From: Notolepis coatsorum
Taxonomy: Eukaryota; Chordata; Actinopteri; Aulopiformes; Paralepididae
DNA length: 64,000 nucleotides
Assembly: GCA_963971535.1 (NCBI GenBank)
Contig: OZ020585.1
Location: forward strand, 22,318,005 to 22,382,004
Direction: 5' to 3'
Each line of letters starts with the position of its first letter. Position 1 is the first letter of the stretch. The notes below the pieces were generated by a model. That model searched no databases, was not told the DNA's origin, and worked only from the letters and a program-made list of their open reading frames with translations. Made by a program: the position numbers and the translations under genes. Positions 22,768 through 32,794 of this stretch are shown here, in pieces.

Positions 22768-23943
22768 CAGGGCTATTCAACTGGCGGCCCGCGGGCCAGA
22801 TCCGGCCCGCGAGATGATTCTGACCGGCCCGCCAAAGATTACATGATAAAAAAAAATTAAAAAATTATATATATATATATTTTTTAACTTTTTTCTCTTC
22901 ATGTCAACGTTAACACGCACAATTGAGCCAAAAGTCACTCAATTAATGACAGATTTCATTGATAAATTGAGGGAAAACTTTGCAAGTCGATTTGATGAAT
23001 TTGACATGTCCAGAGAATTGATGCATTTTGTGAGCAACCCATTTGCCAATGTAGCTGCTATTTCCACAAAAGGACAAGAGTTCCTTGCATCACTTCACAT
23101 TGATGAAGGTCTCCTGCAACTTGAAATAATTGACATGCAAGCATCATCTGCTCTGAAGCAGGCACTTGAGAATGAATCCACCACAACATTTTGGATAAAG
23201 TGTATTCATGTCAAGACATTCCCCAAAATAAAAACGCTGGCAATATCTGTGCTAACAATGTTTGGCTCAACATACACCTGTGAATCCAGTTTCTCTCACA
23301 TGAATGCCATTAAAACAAGCAACGTGCCTCCTTGACAAATGAGCATTTGCATCACTGTTTGCGGGTAGCCCTCACTTCCTATGAACCCTCTTTCTCTGCC
23401 ATTGCCCAGTCAAAGAAGTGCAATCGCTCTCATTAGATGTGTGTATGTAGGCTAGGCCTGTTTGCCCCCCACCCCCCTGATGTTTGAGAGTTAAGAGTGG
23501 ACAATAAGTGCTAATAAGATGCTGTGATTTGCTGTTATTGCACAGACATGAAGCACTTTTTCATAAGCTCAGCTGCACTATAAATGTGTTTTTTTGTTCA
23601 AGTGTTGATGTTAGAATGTTCAGATGCACATCATGCACTTGTTTGTTTTTTATTTTATTTTTATATTGAAATGTTGAAGAGGAGATGTTGCAGTTGTTGC
23701 ACAGTCATAAATGAAGCACTTTCTGCAGGAGATGTTGCAGATGTGGCACATAAATGAAGCACTTTTTTTTTTAAAGTATACTACTTTTGCAATGTAGTTA
23801 AATAAAAGTTGTGAAAATGTGGTTGCGTGTTGTGTCAAGTGTACATATATTCATAGCACGGGGAGGCGCCGTGGCAGTCCGGCCCCTGGCCCCTTGGGTT
23901 TCTGACAATGTGGCCCCCTGAACAATTTAGTTGAATAGCCCTG
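22768..23943 (+). mobile_element. hAT element with perfect 15-bp TIRs and TSD
   Basis: The element starts CAGGGCTATTCAACT and ends with its exact complement. It is flanked by CTCTAGCG at 22760-22767 and 23944-23951, an exact 8-bp duplication. Subterminal DNA is GC-rich (GGCCCGCGGGCC and CCGGCCCGC). At 1176 bp it keeps only the 3' part of a transposase gene, so it is an internally deleted hAT copy, probably of the Charlie/ZBED-like group given the C-terminal motif. Confidence 0.92.
22901..23395 (+). pseudogene. hAT transposase C-terminal fragment
   Basis: The 144-residue frame ends with the dimerisation-domain signature of hAT transposases (FPKIKTLAISVLTMFGSTYT then CESSFSHMNAIKT). A one-base frameshift near 23325-23332 causes an early stop. 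In the shifted frame the homology continues as LTNEHLHHCLRVALT, the usual end of this domain. The N-terminal BED zinc finger and the first two catalytic acidic residues are absent because of the internal deletion. It cannot cut DNA. Confidence 0.85.
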
Positions 23944-23995
23944 CTCTAGCGCATCTGCGTGTGTGTTCTGTGCGTCCCTGCGAGCTAGTCATCAG

Positions 23996-24968
23996 CGACC
24001 GATTCCGAAAAGCATGTAATGACATGGTTGACCAGAAATCCCGCCGTCATGCTCTGAAGCCCAAACCAAACAAAGTAAGAGATCCACCAAGTTGAAGTGA
24101 CTAATTGATGTTGATATACTATATTGTCCTGCTGTTTTTAAATATAGGTGTATGCAGAGTTCCAGCTGATTACCAACCAGAACCTGCCCAACCAGTGGCG
24201 GACTCAGGCTGTTTGAAGGGCAGGGGCGAAAATAAAAAAAGGGCACTTAAGCGCACGTTTTTCAACCGTGGGGGCACCAATAGGGCACATCCTCTCATTT
24301 CTTTCACTCAAAAGGGCACTTTAGCGGGCATTTTTCAACCGTGGGGGCACCAATAGGGCACATCCTCTCATTTCTTTAACTCAAAAGGGCACTTTAGCGT
24401 GCGTTTTTCAACCGTGGGGGCACCAATAGGGCACATCCTCTAATTTCTTTCACTCAAAAGGGCACTTAAGCACGCATTTTTCGACCGTGGGGGCACCACC
24501 GCCCCCCTGCCCCCCCCCCTGAGTCCGCCAGTGTGCCCAACACATTCTACACTGAGCTTGACTGCCATCTTCCTTGACTGATGACGTTATTCAGACAGAA
24601 GGCGTCCAAAACTGGGAACACAGCAGATGCTTTGGCTCACATTTTAAAAATCCACGATGAACAGGTGAATAGATTATTATACATGTCATAGGTCGAACCT
24701 CTGTAACATTGAACAGGTTCAATGATTCAAATGAGCTTTTGAATTTTACAATTAGTCCACCATTGTGTTTGCCAGTTTTCTGATTGCATATGAACATGTT
24801 ATTTGTGGACATATCTGATTGGACTGTTTAAAATCCGCTTTGTTCTGTTGTTCAGTAAACATTTCACGTCAGGAAATCCATGACGTCCACACCAGGCGTA
24901 CCACTGTTCTCCATGCCCTGCCTGTGTATCTGCATGAGGAAGTCTCTGGATTTTTCAAAACCTGCACA
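23996..24968 (+). pseudogene. SAMD3-like host gene fragment, disrupted
   Basis: Exon-like pieces read in order. The first ends before GTAAGA near 24076 and has basic residues (RFRKACNDMVDQK). The second runs from an ATATAG acceptor at 24147 to a CAG/GTGAAT donor at 24664. It encodes VYAEFQLITNQNLP, resuming with FYTELDCHLP and LMTLFRQKASKTGN. The third (24873-24968) encodes EIHDVHTRRTTVLHALPVYL and ends at GTGAGT. The exon phases agree. The pattern resembles the C-terminal region of fish proteins called sterile alpha motif domain-containing protein 3-like; this is from memory of the family and no search was run. Exon 2 is split by a hAT MITE and has an in-frame TGA near 24577, so this copy is broken. 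The upstream hAT element at 22768-23943 lies just before the first exon. Confidence 0.5.
24193..24533. mobile_element. hAT MITE with internal 79-bp minisatellite and perfect TSD
   Basis: Ends are CAGTGGCGGACTCAG and the inverse CACTGGCGGACTCAG, one mismatch. TGCCCAAC flanks both sides (24185-24192, 24534-24541), an exact 8-bp duplication. Inside are about four tandem units of 78-79 bp with AAAGGGCACTT, TTTTTCAACCGTGGGGGCAC and CCAATAGGGCACATCCTCT. It is inserted in an exon-like segment of the SAMD3-like fragment; removing it restores continuity of that frame on both sides. Confidence 0.9.
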
Positions 24969-25689
24969 GTGAGTCTGAGTGAAAATAATTTACAGTACAA
25001 CTGTATATTAAGTGAACAGTTAATCAAAATGCTAACATGTGTTAGGACTTACCCTTGTTTAGTCTATCCATACAGTTGATTTGGAGAAGTATGGCCTGTT
25101 GTCTTTCACCTTGTTACAAATGAATTGGCTTGGTGTTCTGTTCAAAGCGATCAGAAGTTTAGTAAAACATTTTTCTCTGTGTTCTTGAGCTTAGTATCAG
25201 TCTTAGTATCAGTCTTAGTATTCTGTTTTTCACTTCTTATAGTGAGACCCAGGTCTCCCTTGTGAAAGAGATATTTGATCTCGATGGGACTAACCTGGTT
25301 AAATAAAATGAAAACACCATCTTGTTCCAGAGTATGAACATCATGGAGCAAGTACAGCTGCATTTCCATACCTATGTAGGTATGTCACTATTAACAGTAT
25401 TGCCAGCTGTATAGCGTGTAATGTGGATTGGTATTTTGGTGCCACATTGGCAGGACCCAATATACAGCAAAAAGTTTGTGAATTTTACATGTGCCAAGCG
25501 GATTGACAATTTTCAGATAATCTATATAAATATAATATATAAACCAGAAACTGTTCACATTTGGGAGGCTAGAATAAGATCATTTTGACTTTTTGTTCTT
25601 AATGTCTCAAAACAATTATTCCTAATTTTTTTACTGAATGATGTATCAATGTATTTCCAGCAAATATTGAAATAAGGGTAAATTAAATA
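24969..25689. other. Intron-like DNA with a LINE-tail-like repeat
   Basis: Most is AT-rich and non-coding. About 25235-25310 (GAGACCCAGGTCTCCCTTGT, then GGGACTAACCTGGTTAAATA) resembles the 3' end of fish LINE families. A further exon-like piece may follow the CCAG at 25330, but support is weak. Confidence 0.4.
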
Positions 25690-25950
25690 TGTGCAGTGTC
25701 ACATGACCAGAGCTGTTTACATCCTCCCCGCCCTCTCCTTCCCACCATGTCTCTCTCTCTCTCCCTATCTCTTCCCAGCTACAGTATGACTTTCCAAGCA
25801 AATGGAATGCAACATTAGCATGTGTACTGTACATAGATACACTGTGTTATCCCAATGGTCACAATAGTTGCCGTCATTCTATGACCACACTATACAAAAT
25901 TGAGTAATTCAGCCAGGATGTAAACAGCTCTGGTCATGTGACACTGCACA
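25690..25950. mobile_element. MITE with 36-bp perfect inverted repeats and TA TSD
   Basis: The arm beginning TGTGCAGTGTCACATGACCA and running through GAGCTGTTTACATCCT is repeated exactly in inverse at the other end. TA flanks both sides (25688-25689, 25951-25952), as in the Tc1/mariner superfamily. At 261 bp it encodes nothing. Confidence 0.85.
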
Positions 25951-25954
25951 TATT

Positions 25955-26486
25955 GAGACCCTTTATTTATTTAACCTTTATTTTACCAGGTAGTCACTTG
26001 AGATCAAAGATCTCTTTTTCGAGCAAGACTTGGCCAAAATGGCAGCAAAACAAAACAAACATACAAATACACAAAACACAGACAGAGACATAAAAGGCAA
26101 AGTGGGGCAAGGGGATACATTTGAGCTGCAGCAAACTAGATTGAATGGGATTGGGGGAGATTGTAGGGTATATGGTAAAAAGGTAGAAAGAGGATGGAAG
26201 GTGAGGCTTTGCAGGAGGTTGCTGGGGAGAGAAGGTAAAGTTAAAAATATAAAATATAACACTACATTATGCAGTGAAGCAGCGACATTCTCCCATCTCA
26301 TTCTTTAAAATGCCCTTAATTTGAACTTTAAAATCAGATATGGTAGTGAGGGCCATTATTACTTCAATATTTGCTGGAAATACATTGATACATCATTCAG
26401 TAACATTTTCAGAGCCTTATAACAAACATTATTACACTATTGTGACCAGTGGGATTCAATGTGTAATATACATGACATTTTATGTA
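25955..26486. other. Fish repeat end, then unassigned DNA
   Basis: About 25957-26040 begins GAGACCCTTTATTTATTTAA and has CCTTTATTTTACCAGGTAG, a repeat end frequent in teleost genomes. The rest up to the DIRS boundary is AT- and A-rich with no gene. Confidence 0.5.
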
Positions 26487-26674
26487 TGTTATATTTCGTA
26501 TAGCATCGCGTCCCGCTCTGAGCCTTACGAGATACTTCCATCTCCTGTGATACCTAATGTATCTCCCACGAACAAAAAACACATGCATCCCACCTGTATG
26601 GGGCCCCGCCCCTTATGGTGGTACCACCCATATAACCATGACTCTGGTCATGAAACACCCTTCCTCTATTTTCG
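26487..26674. repeat. DIRS left inverted terminal repeat
   Basis: Begins GTTATATTTCGTATAGCATC. Positions 26510-26674 are the inverse of 31856-32014 with about one mismatch. The outermost 20-odd bases differ from the right end, as usual for DIRS, and are the part copied in the internal complementary region. Confidence 0.95.
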
Positions 26675-26714
26675 TCCCAGCGTACTGGATGCTTGCACCA
26701 TACGAGCTAGCGGA

Positions 26715-28510
26715 ATGAAAAGATTAAGGAAGATTAATAATGTTGAGGGCTTACCGGAGGATTGTGTTTCCCTGGATTCTCCGGAGCTTGTTTCGACGAC
26801 GCAGACCTATGCTGGTGGTTCCTCGGCTGACGGCGACGGACCGAGGGGCAGCGTACAAGGTTTGGCTAACGGGTCGGCTTGTACAAAGGTGAGGTCTGTG
26901 TCAGTAGGCGTCGATGTCGGTGTTGGTCGTGCTGTGGAGTATGTTTCGGCACCAGGGCCGGGGCGGCTTGGCGATCGTTCCACTGTAGTGGGCGATGTCT
27001 TGGCGATCCTGGAACATGCTGTTGACGCTAATGCTACTGCTACTGCTAATGCTAATGCTACTGCTGCTTCTTCTGCTAACGCTGATGTTGACGCTGGAAT
27101 GTCTAATAATCCCCGCCGCGGGATTCCGCTTTTCCCTCCTCTTGCCACCTTCATTGATGAAGGTCAGTCGGTGGTGGGTGTGGGGGGGTTCGCTGAGCTC
27201 TATTTACCTTTTTTGCGGGTGAAGGGGCTGACGACGGGGTGCAGCCCGGGGGTACCTTGGCTAAGTAGCCAGGTAGCTTCTTTTTTGTGCCCAGGCGGGG
27301 ATGAACGACGTTCCGCCCGGCCGTTGCTTGATAGCATGTCGGCTCGGAGGGTGGCAGTATGGACGAATGAGTGGTATACTGCTGCAGGATGGCATTTAGC
27401 GGCGGCCAGTGTTGTGGCTCAGCTGGCTACTTTCCTATCCAAGATGGCGTCGGGTTGTAGGTCTTTGGGTCCAACCGACACTATGAACGTGATTCATGTT
27501 TGTGGTGTTATAGAGATCTTGACTCAGTCGCAAGCTATAACTGCGGGGAGGATTCGGATGCTATCGACTTTGGTTGTTAGGCATCTTTGGTTGGAGCAGT
27601 CTCCTCTTGGGGAAGAGGATAGGTTTTCTCTCCTCACGACTCCTTTTTCCACAGATAGTCTTTTTGGGCGTTCTGTGGAGGCGCAGGCGGTTTTTGATTC
27701 GGGTCCTACACCGCCTCACGCTGTGCAGCCAGGGGTGGGAGCACGGTCTCGTCAACGACTGTGGCGAGATCCTCGACAGGCGGCCATATTTCCCCCGCCA
27801 GTGGTGCCCTGGTTGGAGAATCGACAGGGTTTCGCAAGGCCGACAGTCTTGGCGGCCGAGGGATCGGCCATTTTGGGTGATTTCGGGGTTGGTAAACCAC
27901 CCCGTCGTCATTTTGCCGCGAGCAGCCCGCTCCCCGTTCAGTCCTCTCTCTGGTATCCCCAGAAGCGGGGCTTTGAGCGTTCTCCTTTGGTTGCGGGCCG
28001 CGAACCTTCTTTGAAGCGTATGCGGCCCCATTCTTCACTTCTCATGGAGACAGGGGCTGACACCCAGTTGATGGCTGAGCCTGGGTCTGTCCGTGAGAAT
28101 GTTCCGTCGTCGCGTGGTTCCTACACCGCAGGTTGTGGGTGGGTGGAACCTGGTGTTGCAGCTGCCACTAGCTCCAGTGGTCAGCAGGGGGACTCGGTGC
28201 CTCTTCTGTTGAATGCTCAGCAGGGGTTATCCCGGCTTCGCCCTCGCCAGGCGGGGTATCGCGCTGTTGCCTCCCACTCCCGTCAAACCGGCAGTGGTCT
28301 GCAAAGGAGAGGCTGGCGTGATTTGAGTGGTAGCAATATCACTGCAGGGCTTCGGCGTGTAGGAGCCCATGGGGTCCTCAGGCCTTGCGTGTCTGGCTGC
28401 GGAACGGCTCCTCAGCGTGTGCTGGAGGGGTGTTCAGGGGGTGAGTGTGTGTCCACAAGTTTGATGACCGCTTCTCCCGTATCAAACCGGCCCTTTCTGT
28501 CGGGGTCCCC
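26715..28510 (+). CDS. DIRS gag-like protein region
   Basis: The likely start is the ATG at 26715, the first one inside the element after the terminal repeat; the open frame extends upstream only by chance. The product begins MKRLRKINNVEGLPEDC. It has an Ala/Asn/Thr-rich tract from a GCTAATGCTACT-type coding repeat at 27020-27085, then a helical region (residues about 210-290) and basic Arg/Ser/Pro-rich segments. DIRS first ORFs are poorly conserved and usually described as Gag-like; nothing here gives direct functional proof. The same frame stays open past 28510, where the RT begins in another frame, so the true C-terminus is uncertain. Confidence 0.6.
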
Positions 28511-30467
28511 CCTTGGGTGCTTTGCACGACGGGGGGGACCGGGCCAATTATCTGCTGTTCCTTGCGGCCCAGCGTCAGTTGACGGCGGGGGCGCTGTGGG
28601 ATTATATTCACATATGGCGACGGGAATGTCCCTTGAATCGGTGGATGAGGAGAACGTTAGAGGCGGGGCTGGTTTTGCAGTTTGCGCGGCCCCATCCTCC
28701 GTTCTCAGGTTTGGTGCCGACCCTATTGTTAGGGTCGGGCGCGGTGACAGCCCTGGCCGACGAGATTCAATCTCTGTTGGCGAAGCAGGCCGTCGTTGTG
28801 GTCCCGAGAGAGGACGCAATGTCAGGCGTCTACTCCCGTTATTTTCTGGTGCCCAAGAAAACTGGGGGGGTCAGACCTATACTGAATCTGTCCATGTTCA
28901 ATCGGTTGATTGTAGTGAGACCGTTCAGGATGTTGACCGTCCGACTCCTTCTGCTTGCTGTCAGGAGGGGGGACTGGTTCACCTCCATAGACCTGAAGGA
29001 TGCGTATTTTCACATACCCATTTTCCCTCCTCACAGGAAGTTCCTACGGTTCAGGGCGTAGCGTACGAGTACCACAGAATGCCGTTCGGTTATTCTCTGG
29101 CTCCCCGCACATTCACCAAGTGCGTGGCGGCTGCTCTGGGGCCTTTACGTCGTCGGGGGATACGAGTTCTGTTCTATCTCGACGACATTCTGCTCCTCAG
29201 CCGTTCAGAGGAGGTTGCCAGGTCTCATACTCGACTGGTGGTGGAATTCCTCACCAGCCTGGGTTTTGCTGTGAATTGGAGGAAGAGTACCCCTCTTCCC
29301 AGTCAACAGGTGGAGTACTTGGGCTTGACATTGAGGTCGAAGCCCATGCTTGCGACCCTCTCGGAGCAGCGTCGGGGGGCTCTCCGTCACGCGCTCGGGG
29401 GTTTCCGTCTGGGAGGGACGGTTACGGCGCTGCAGGTGATGCGTCTGCTGGGCCTTATGTCGGCGGCCCACACGGTGGTTCCTCTTGGCCTCCTCTTTAT
29501 GTGGCGGATACAGAGGTGGTTTCTCTCTTTGAGAATAGATCCGGTGTGGGGCAAAGGGAGACGGTTGACGGTTCCTTTGTCGATATGGGGGGATCTCGCC
29601 CACTGGGGGAGGCTGGGTATCCTCTCCGCTGGGGTCCCCATGGGCAGCAGTGGCTCCCACGTCACGGTTTTCACCGACGCCTCTCTCACAGGTTGGGGAG
29701 GGGCGTTTCGGACCCACGCAGTGGGGGGCAGCTGGACGGGTCATGCCGACCCAGCTGTCCTGCATATCAATGTGTTGGAGTTGAAGGCGGTCCTCCTGGT
29801 CCTCAAACGGCTCGGCCACCTGGTGGTAGGCGAACATGTTTTGATCAGGACGGACAATGTGACGGCGGCGGCGTATATCAACAGGCAGGGTGGGACTCGT
29901 TCCGCCCGCCTGCTCCGGGTGGCGCGCGAACTGTTGCTATGGGCATCCCGCAGGCTGCGCAGTCTGCGGGCGCTCCACGTTCCTGGTACGGAAAATGTGG
30001 CGGCGGATATAATGTCTCGGGGCGGTCCTCGTCGCGACGAGTGGGAACTCCGCCCCGACATAGTCAGACAGATCTGGGATCGGTTCGGGGAGGCCTCGGT
30101 AGATCTGTTTGCGTGCCGACGTTCTCACAAGTGCCCCTTGTGGTTCTCGCTCAGTCGAGCGGATCATCCCCCCTTGGGGGTGGATGCCTTCTCGACCTTT
30201 CCGTGGCCGCCCGGTCTTCTGTACGCCTTCCCTCCTGTACAGCTGTTGAGTCAGCTGTTGGAGCGGATACGGAGGGAGCGCAGGACGGTGATCCTGGTCG
30301 CGCCGGACCGGGGCACGTCAGTGTGGTTCCCGGTCTTAATCCAGCTTCTGGTCGCTCCTCCTTGGGTCATTCCGTGGTCAGCGACGGCCCTCTCGCAGCA
30401 CAACGGAGTGCTTGTCCAGCCTCCGGTGTTGGGTCAACGCCTGGTGGTGTGGCTGGTGGGAGGGTGA
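28490..30467 (+). pseudogene. DIRS reverse transcriptase - RNase H - methyltransferase-like
   Basis: RT starts in one frame (about 28490-29061), with LQFARPHPPFSGLVP, VPKKTGGVRPILNL and the motif A block DWFTSIDLKDAYFHI. It stops after KFLRF. It resumes six bases later in a second frame with YEYHRMPFGYSLAPRTFTK and the catalytic box FYLDDILL (YLDD at 29175-29186). RNase H follows (about 29660-30020) with FTDASLTGWGG, ELKAVLL and RTDNVTAAAYI. The C-terminal segment (VDLFACRRSHKCPLWF ... VILVAPDRG) matches the region of DIRS polyproteins annotated as a DAM-like methyltransferase. The frame change between RT motifs looks like a small deletion and would stop translation. All motifs on either side are well preserved, so the damage is probably recent. 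Confidence 0.85.
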
Positions 30468-30478
30468 GTCTGGAGAGG

Positions 30479-31477
30479 ATGGATCCCGCAGTGGTTGATA
30501 CCATCCGGTGTGCGCATGCTCCCTCCACTGTCGCGGTTTACGCGGGCAGGTGGCGTGCGTTCCAAGAATGGTGTAAGGGGGGGGGCTGGGACCCAGTCTC
30601 CTGCCCCCTGGATGCTGTTCTGGGTTATCTCCAGTCTCTCCTTGATAGTCTGTCGGCTTCGACAGTGAGGGTATATACAGCAGCTATATCCTCCTATCAT
30701 GAGGGATTTGAGGGGGATGTCTTGTTCAGCCACCCTCTTGTGAAGCGTTTCCTGCTTGGCGCTCGACGCGTTAAGCCGGTGCAACGCTCCTTGGCTCCGA
30801 CTTGGGATCTTCAATTGGTCCTCGGTCGGTTGTCCTTGGCCCCGTTTGAGCCGCTCGAGCAGGCGCCGTTGGGACGGCTGTCTTTCAAGACCGCGTTCCT
30901 ACTGGCTGTCACTTCCGCTAAACGCGTGGGTGAGCTCTGTGCTCTCTCGGTACGTCCAGAGTGCCTGTCTTTTCGGACCGATTGCGGTGCCACTCTGCGA
31001 CCTAATCCTGCTTTCGTGCCTAAGAATATCCGGAGTTTTCGTCCTCCTCCTCACACTAGTGAGTTAGATGCGGGCCTTCACCTGTCATGTCCAGTCCGTG
31101 CCTTGGGGTTTTACCTCAGCCGTACTCAGGACTTCAGGGTTACCGACCAGCTTTTTGTCTGTTACGGTGGGGCTCGTGCTGGTAAGGCACTGTCGAAGCA
31201 GCGCCTGTCCCATTGGTTGTGCGAGGGTATTGCCCTCTGCTACACGTTGGCTGGGCAGGATCCCCCTGGGGGCGTCAGGGCGCACTCCACTCGTGGGGTG
31301 GCTGCCTCTGCCGCTCTCCTGGGTGGGGCCTCGGTGGAGGACATCTGTGCTGCAGCTTCATGGTCCTCACCGGGCCCCTTTGTAAGGTTTTACCTCATGG
31401 ACATGACCGGGGGTTCTGTCTCCCAGGCGGTTCTGGGGTCTGTGGCCTTTCCTGCTTCCCGTCCTTTGGTCGGGTAG
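30479..31477 (+). CDS. DIRS tyrosine recombinase
   Basis: The frame from the ATG at 30479 encodes about 332 residues, a normal length for DIRS recombinases, and has no internal stop. An N-terminal core-binding-like segment (STVAVYAGRWRAFQEWC, YLQSLLDS, STVRVYTAAISSYH) precedes the catalytic domain. That domain has Arg in TSAKRVGEL (codon at 30923), the HSTR box (31283-31294) and Tyr in RFYLMD (codon at 31391). These form the R-H-R-Y active site that joins the circular DNA copy to the genome without a target duplication. It begins within 15 bases of the RT frame's stop, in another frame; the open region extends upstream and overlaps RT, which is usual for DIRS. Confidence 0.93.
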   Translation: MDPAVVDTIRCAHAPSTVAVYAGRWRAFQEWCKGGGWDPVSCPLDAVLGYLQSLLDSLSASTVRVYTAAISSYHEGFEGDVLFSHPLVKRFLLGARRVKPVQRSLAPTWDLQLVLGRLSLAPFEPLEQAPLGRLSFKTAFLLAVTSAKRVGELCALSVRPECLSFRTDCGATLRPNPAFVPKNIRSFRPPPHTSELDAGLHLSCPVRALGFYLSRTQDFRVTDQLFVCYGGARAGKALSKQRLSHWLCEGIALCYTLAGQDPPGGVRAHSTRGVAASAALLGGASVEDICAAASWSSPGPFVRFYLMDMTGGSVSQAVLGSVAFPASRPLVG

Positions 31478-31703
31478 CAGGAGTGTATGGGTATGGGCCG
31501 CAGTGTGTTGAGTCACACGTGGTTCCGCCTGTACGGTGTGTTCAAGGGGTTCTGGCTCCCTCTTGTTCGCATTCAGGTGGAGTTGACTGCGCCCCCCCTT
31601 CGTTAGGAAGGATGGGGTGACAGGGCTCCCCGCACCCCTTGATGTGGGCTTACGGGTCCTCAGGGGGTACATCTGTCGGGTCTCGCGCCCGCTCTTCCCC
31701 ATT

Positions 31704-31804
31704 ATCTCGTAAGGCTCAGAGCGGGACGCGATGCTATACGAAATATAACGATAGGTTATGTAGATAACCTAGTTATATTAGTATAGGCTAAGCGTCCCGC
31801 TCTG
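31704..31804. repeat. DIRS internal complementary region
   Basis: First half: ATCTCGTAAGGCTCAGAGCG through CGAAATAT, the inverse of the left end. Second half: GATAGGTTATGTAGATAACC through GTCCCGCTCTG, the inverse of the right end. A single AAC joins them. It directly follows the recombinase gene, as in DIRS1-type elements. Confidence 0.95.
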
Positions 31805-31855
31805 CGCGCCCTGAGTTCCCTCTTGGGGGATCTTTTCCTGGGACGGGTTTTTGGC

Positions 31856-32059
31856 GAGGAAGGGTGTTTCATGACCAGAGTCATGGTTATATGGGTGGTA
31901 CCACCATAAGGGGCGGGGCCCCATACAGGTGGGGTGCATGTGTTTTTTGTTCGTGGGAGATACATTAGGTATCACAGGAGATGGAAGTATCTCGTAAGGC
32001 TCAGAGCGGGACGCTTAGCCTATACTAATATAACTAGGTTATCTACATAACCTATCGTT
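31856..32059. repeat. DIRS right inverted terminal repeat
   Basis: Inverse of the left repeat, followed by a right-specific terminus with TTAGCCTATACTAATATAAC and ending CCTATCGTT. Confidence 0.95.
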
Positions 32060-32239
32060 ATAACATGCATGTATTCTTTATTTTCTATATATTTCTATAT
32101 ATATATTGTCTATATCTATTTAATTTTAACATTGCCATAATGTTGGAGAGGGCAACACAATGTAGAAATAAATAAGAGTTTTAAGTTGATATAATGTGCT
32201 TGTGTAGTTATTTTTCTGTTAACTTATTCACATGGATTT

Positions 32240-32794
32240 TAAAACTGAACCTTAAGTCATAGTAACTGCAAATATTTGAGTTGATTAACTTAAAAGAAAT
32301 GAGGCATTAGAATGACTCAATTTCGTTGAGTTCTGTTAACTTAATCACATGGATTTAAAATGTAACCTTAAGTCACAGTAACTGAACATATTTGAGTTGC
32401 CTCCACTTGAGAACCTTAAGTCACAGTAACTCAACATATTTGAATTGCCTCCACTTGAGAACCTTAAGTCACAGTAACTGAACATATTTGAATTGCCTTA
32501 ACTGAGAACTGTAAGTCACAGTAACTGAATATATTTGAGTTGCCTCCACTTGAGAACCTCAAGTCACAGTAATTGACCATATTTGAATTGCCACTGAGAA
32601 CTGTAAGTCACAGTAACTGAACATATTTGAATTTACTTAACTGAGAACCTTAAGTCACAGTAACTGAACATGTTTGAGTTGCCTTAACTGAGAATTGTAA
32701 GTCTTAGCCAACTGAAAACATTTGAGTTTATCAACTTAAAAAATTTGAGGCAGGGGGTTGCCTGTTCTGGTAACTTATTGGGTTTTACAGTGCA
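32240..32794. repeat. Minisatellite, about 55-bp units, with a transposon-like end
   Basis: About eight imperfect units contain CCTTAAGTCACAGTAACTGA and CATATTTGAGTTGCC. The segment finishes TTTTACAGTGCA (about 32784-32794), the inverse of the TGCACTGTAAAA end seen on several fish DNA transposons, so the array may be the interior of a MITE whose other end I could not place. Confidence 0.7.

Larger units (their letters stand above)
26487..32059 (+). mobile_element. Structurally complete DIRS retrotransposon
   Basis: DIRS elements replicate by reverse transcription and integrate with a tyrosine recombinase. This copy has every structural hallmark. Inverted terminal repeats are about 160 bp and nearly identical. 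GTT lies at both termini (26487-26489 and 32057-32059). The internal complementary region at 31704-31804 equals the inverse of the right-end/left-end junction sharing one GTT. There is no target duplication. Coding regions are gag-like, RT-RNase H with a downstream methyltransferase-like domain, and an overlapping recombinase. A frame change in RT near 29055-29067 suggests the copy is not autonomous despite its fresh termini. Confidence 0.95.

Noticed and set aside
24240..24500. CRISPR-like array
   Set aside because: Units are contiguous without unique spacers and sit between hAT ends in an animal genome. It is a minisatellite.
26340..30467. A single 1375-codon protein gene
   Set aside because: The frame starts outside the DIRS element and, between about 28.5 and 29.06 kb, runs open in a frame that does not encode the RT. 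It joins unrelated regions by chance; the real parts are gag-like, RT and RNase H pieces in different frames.
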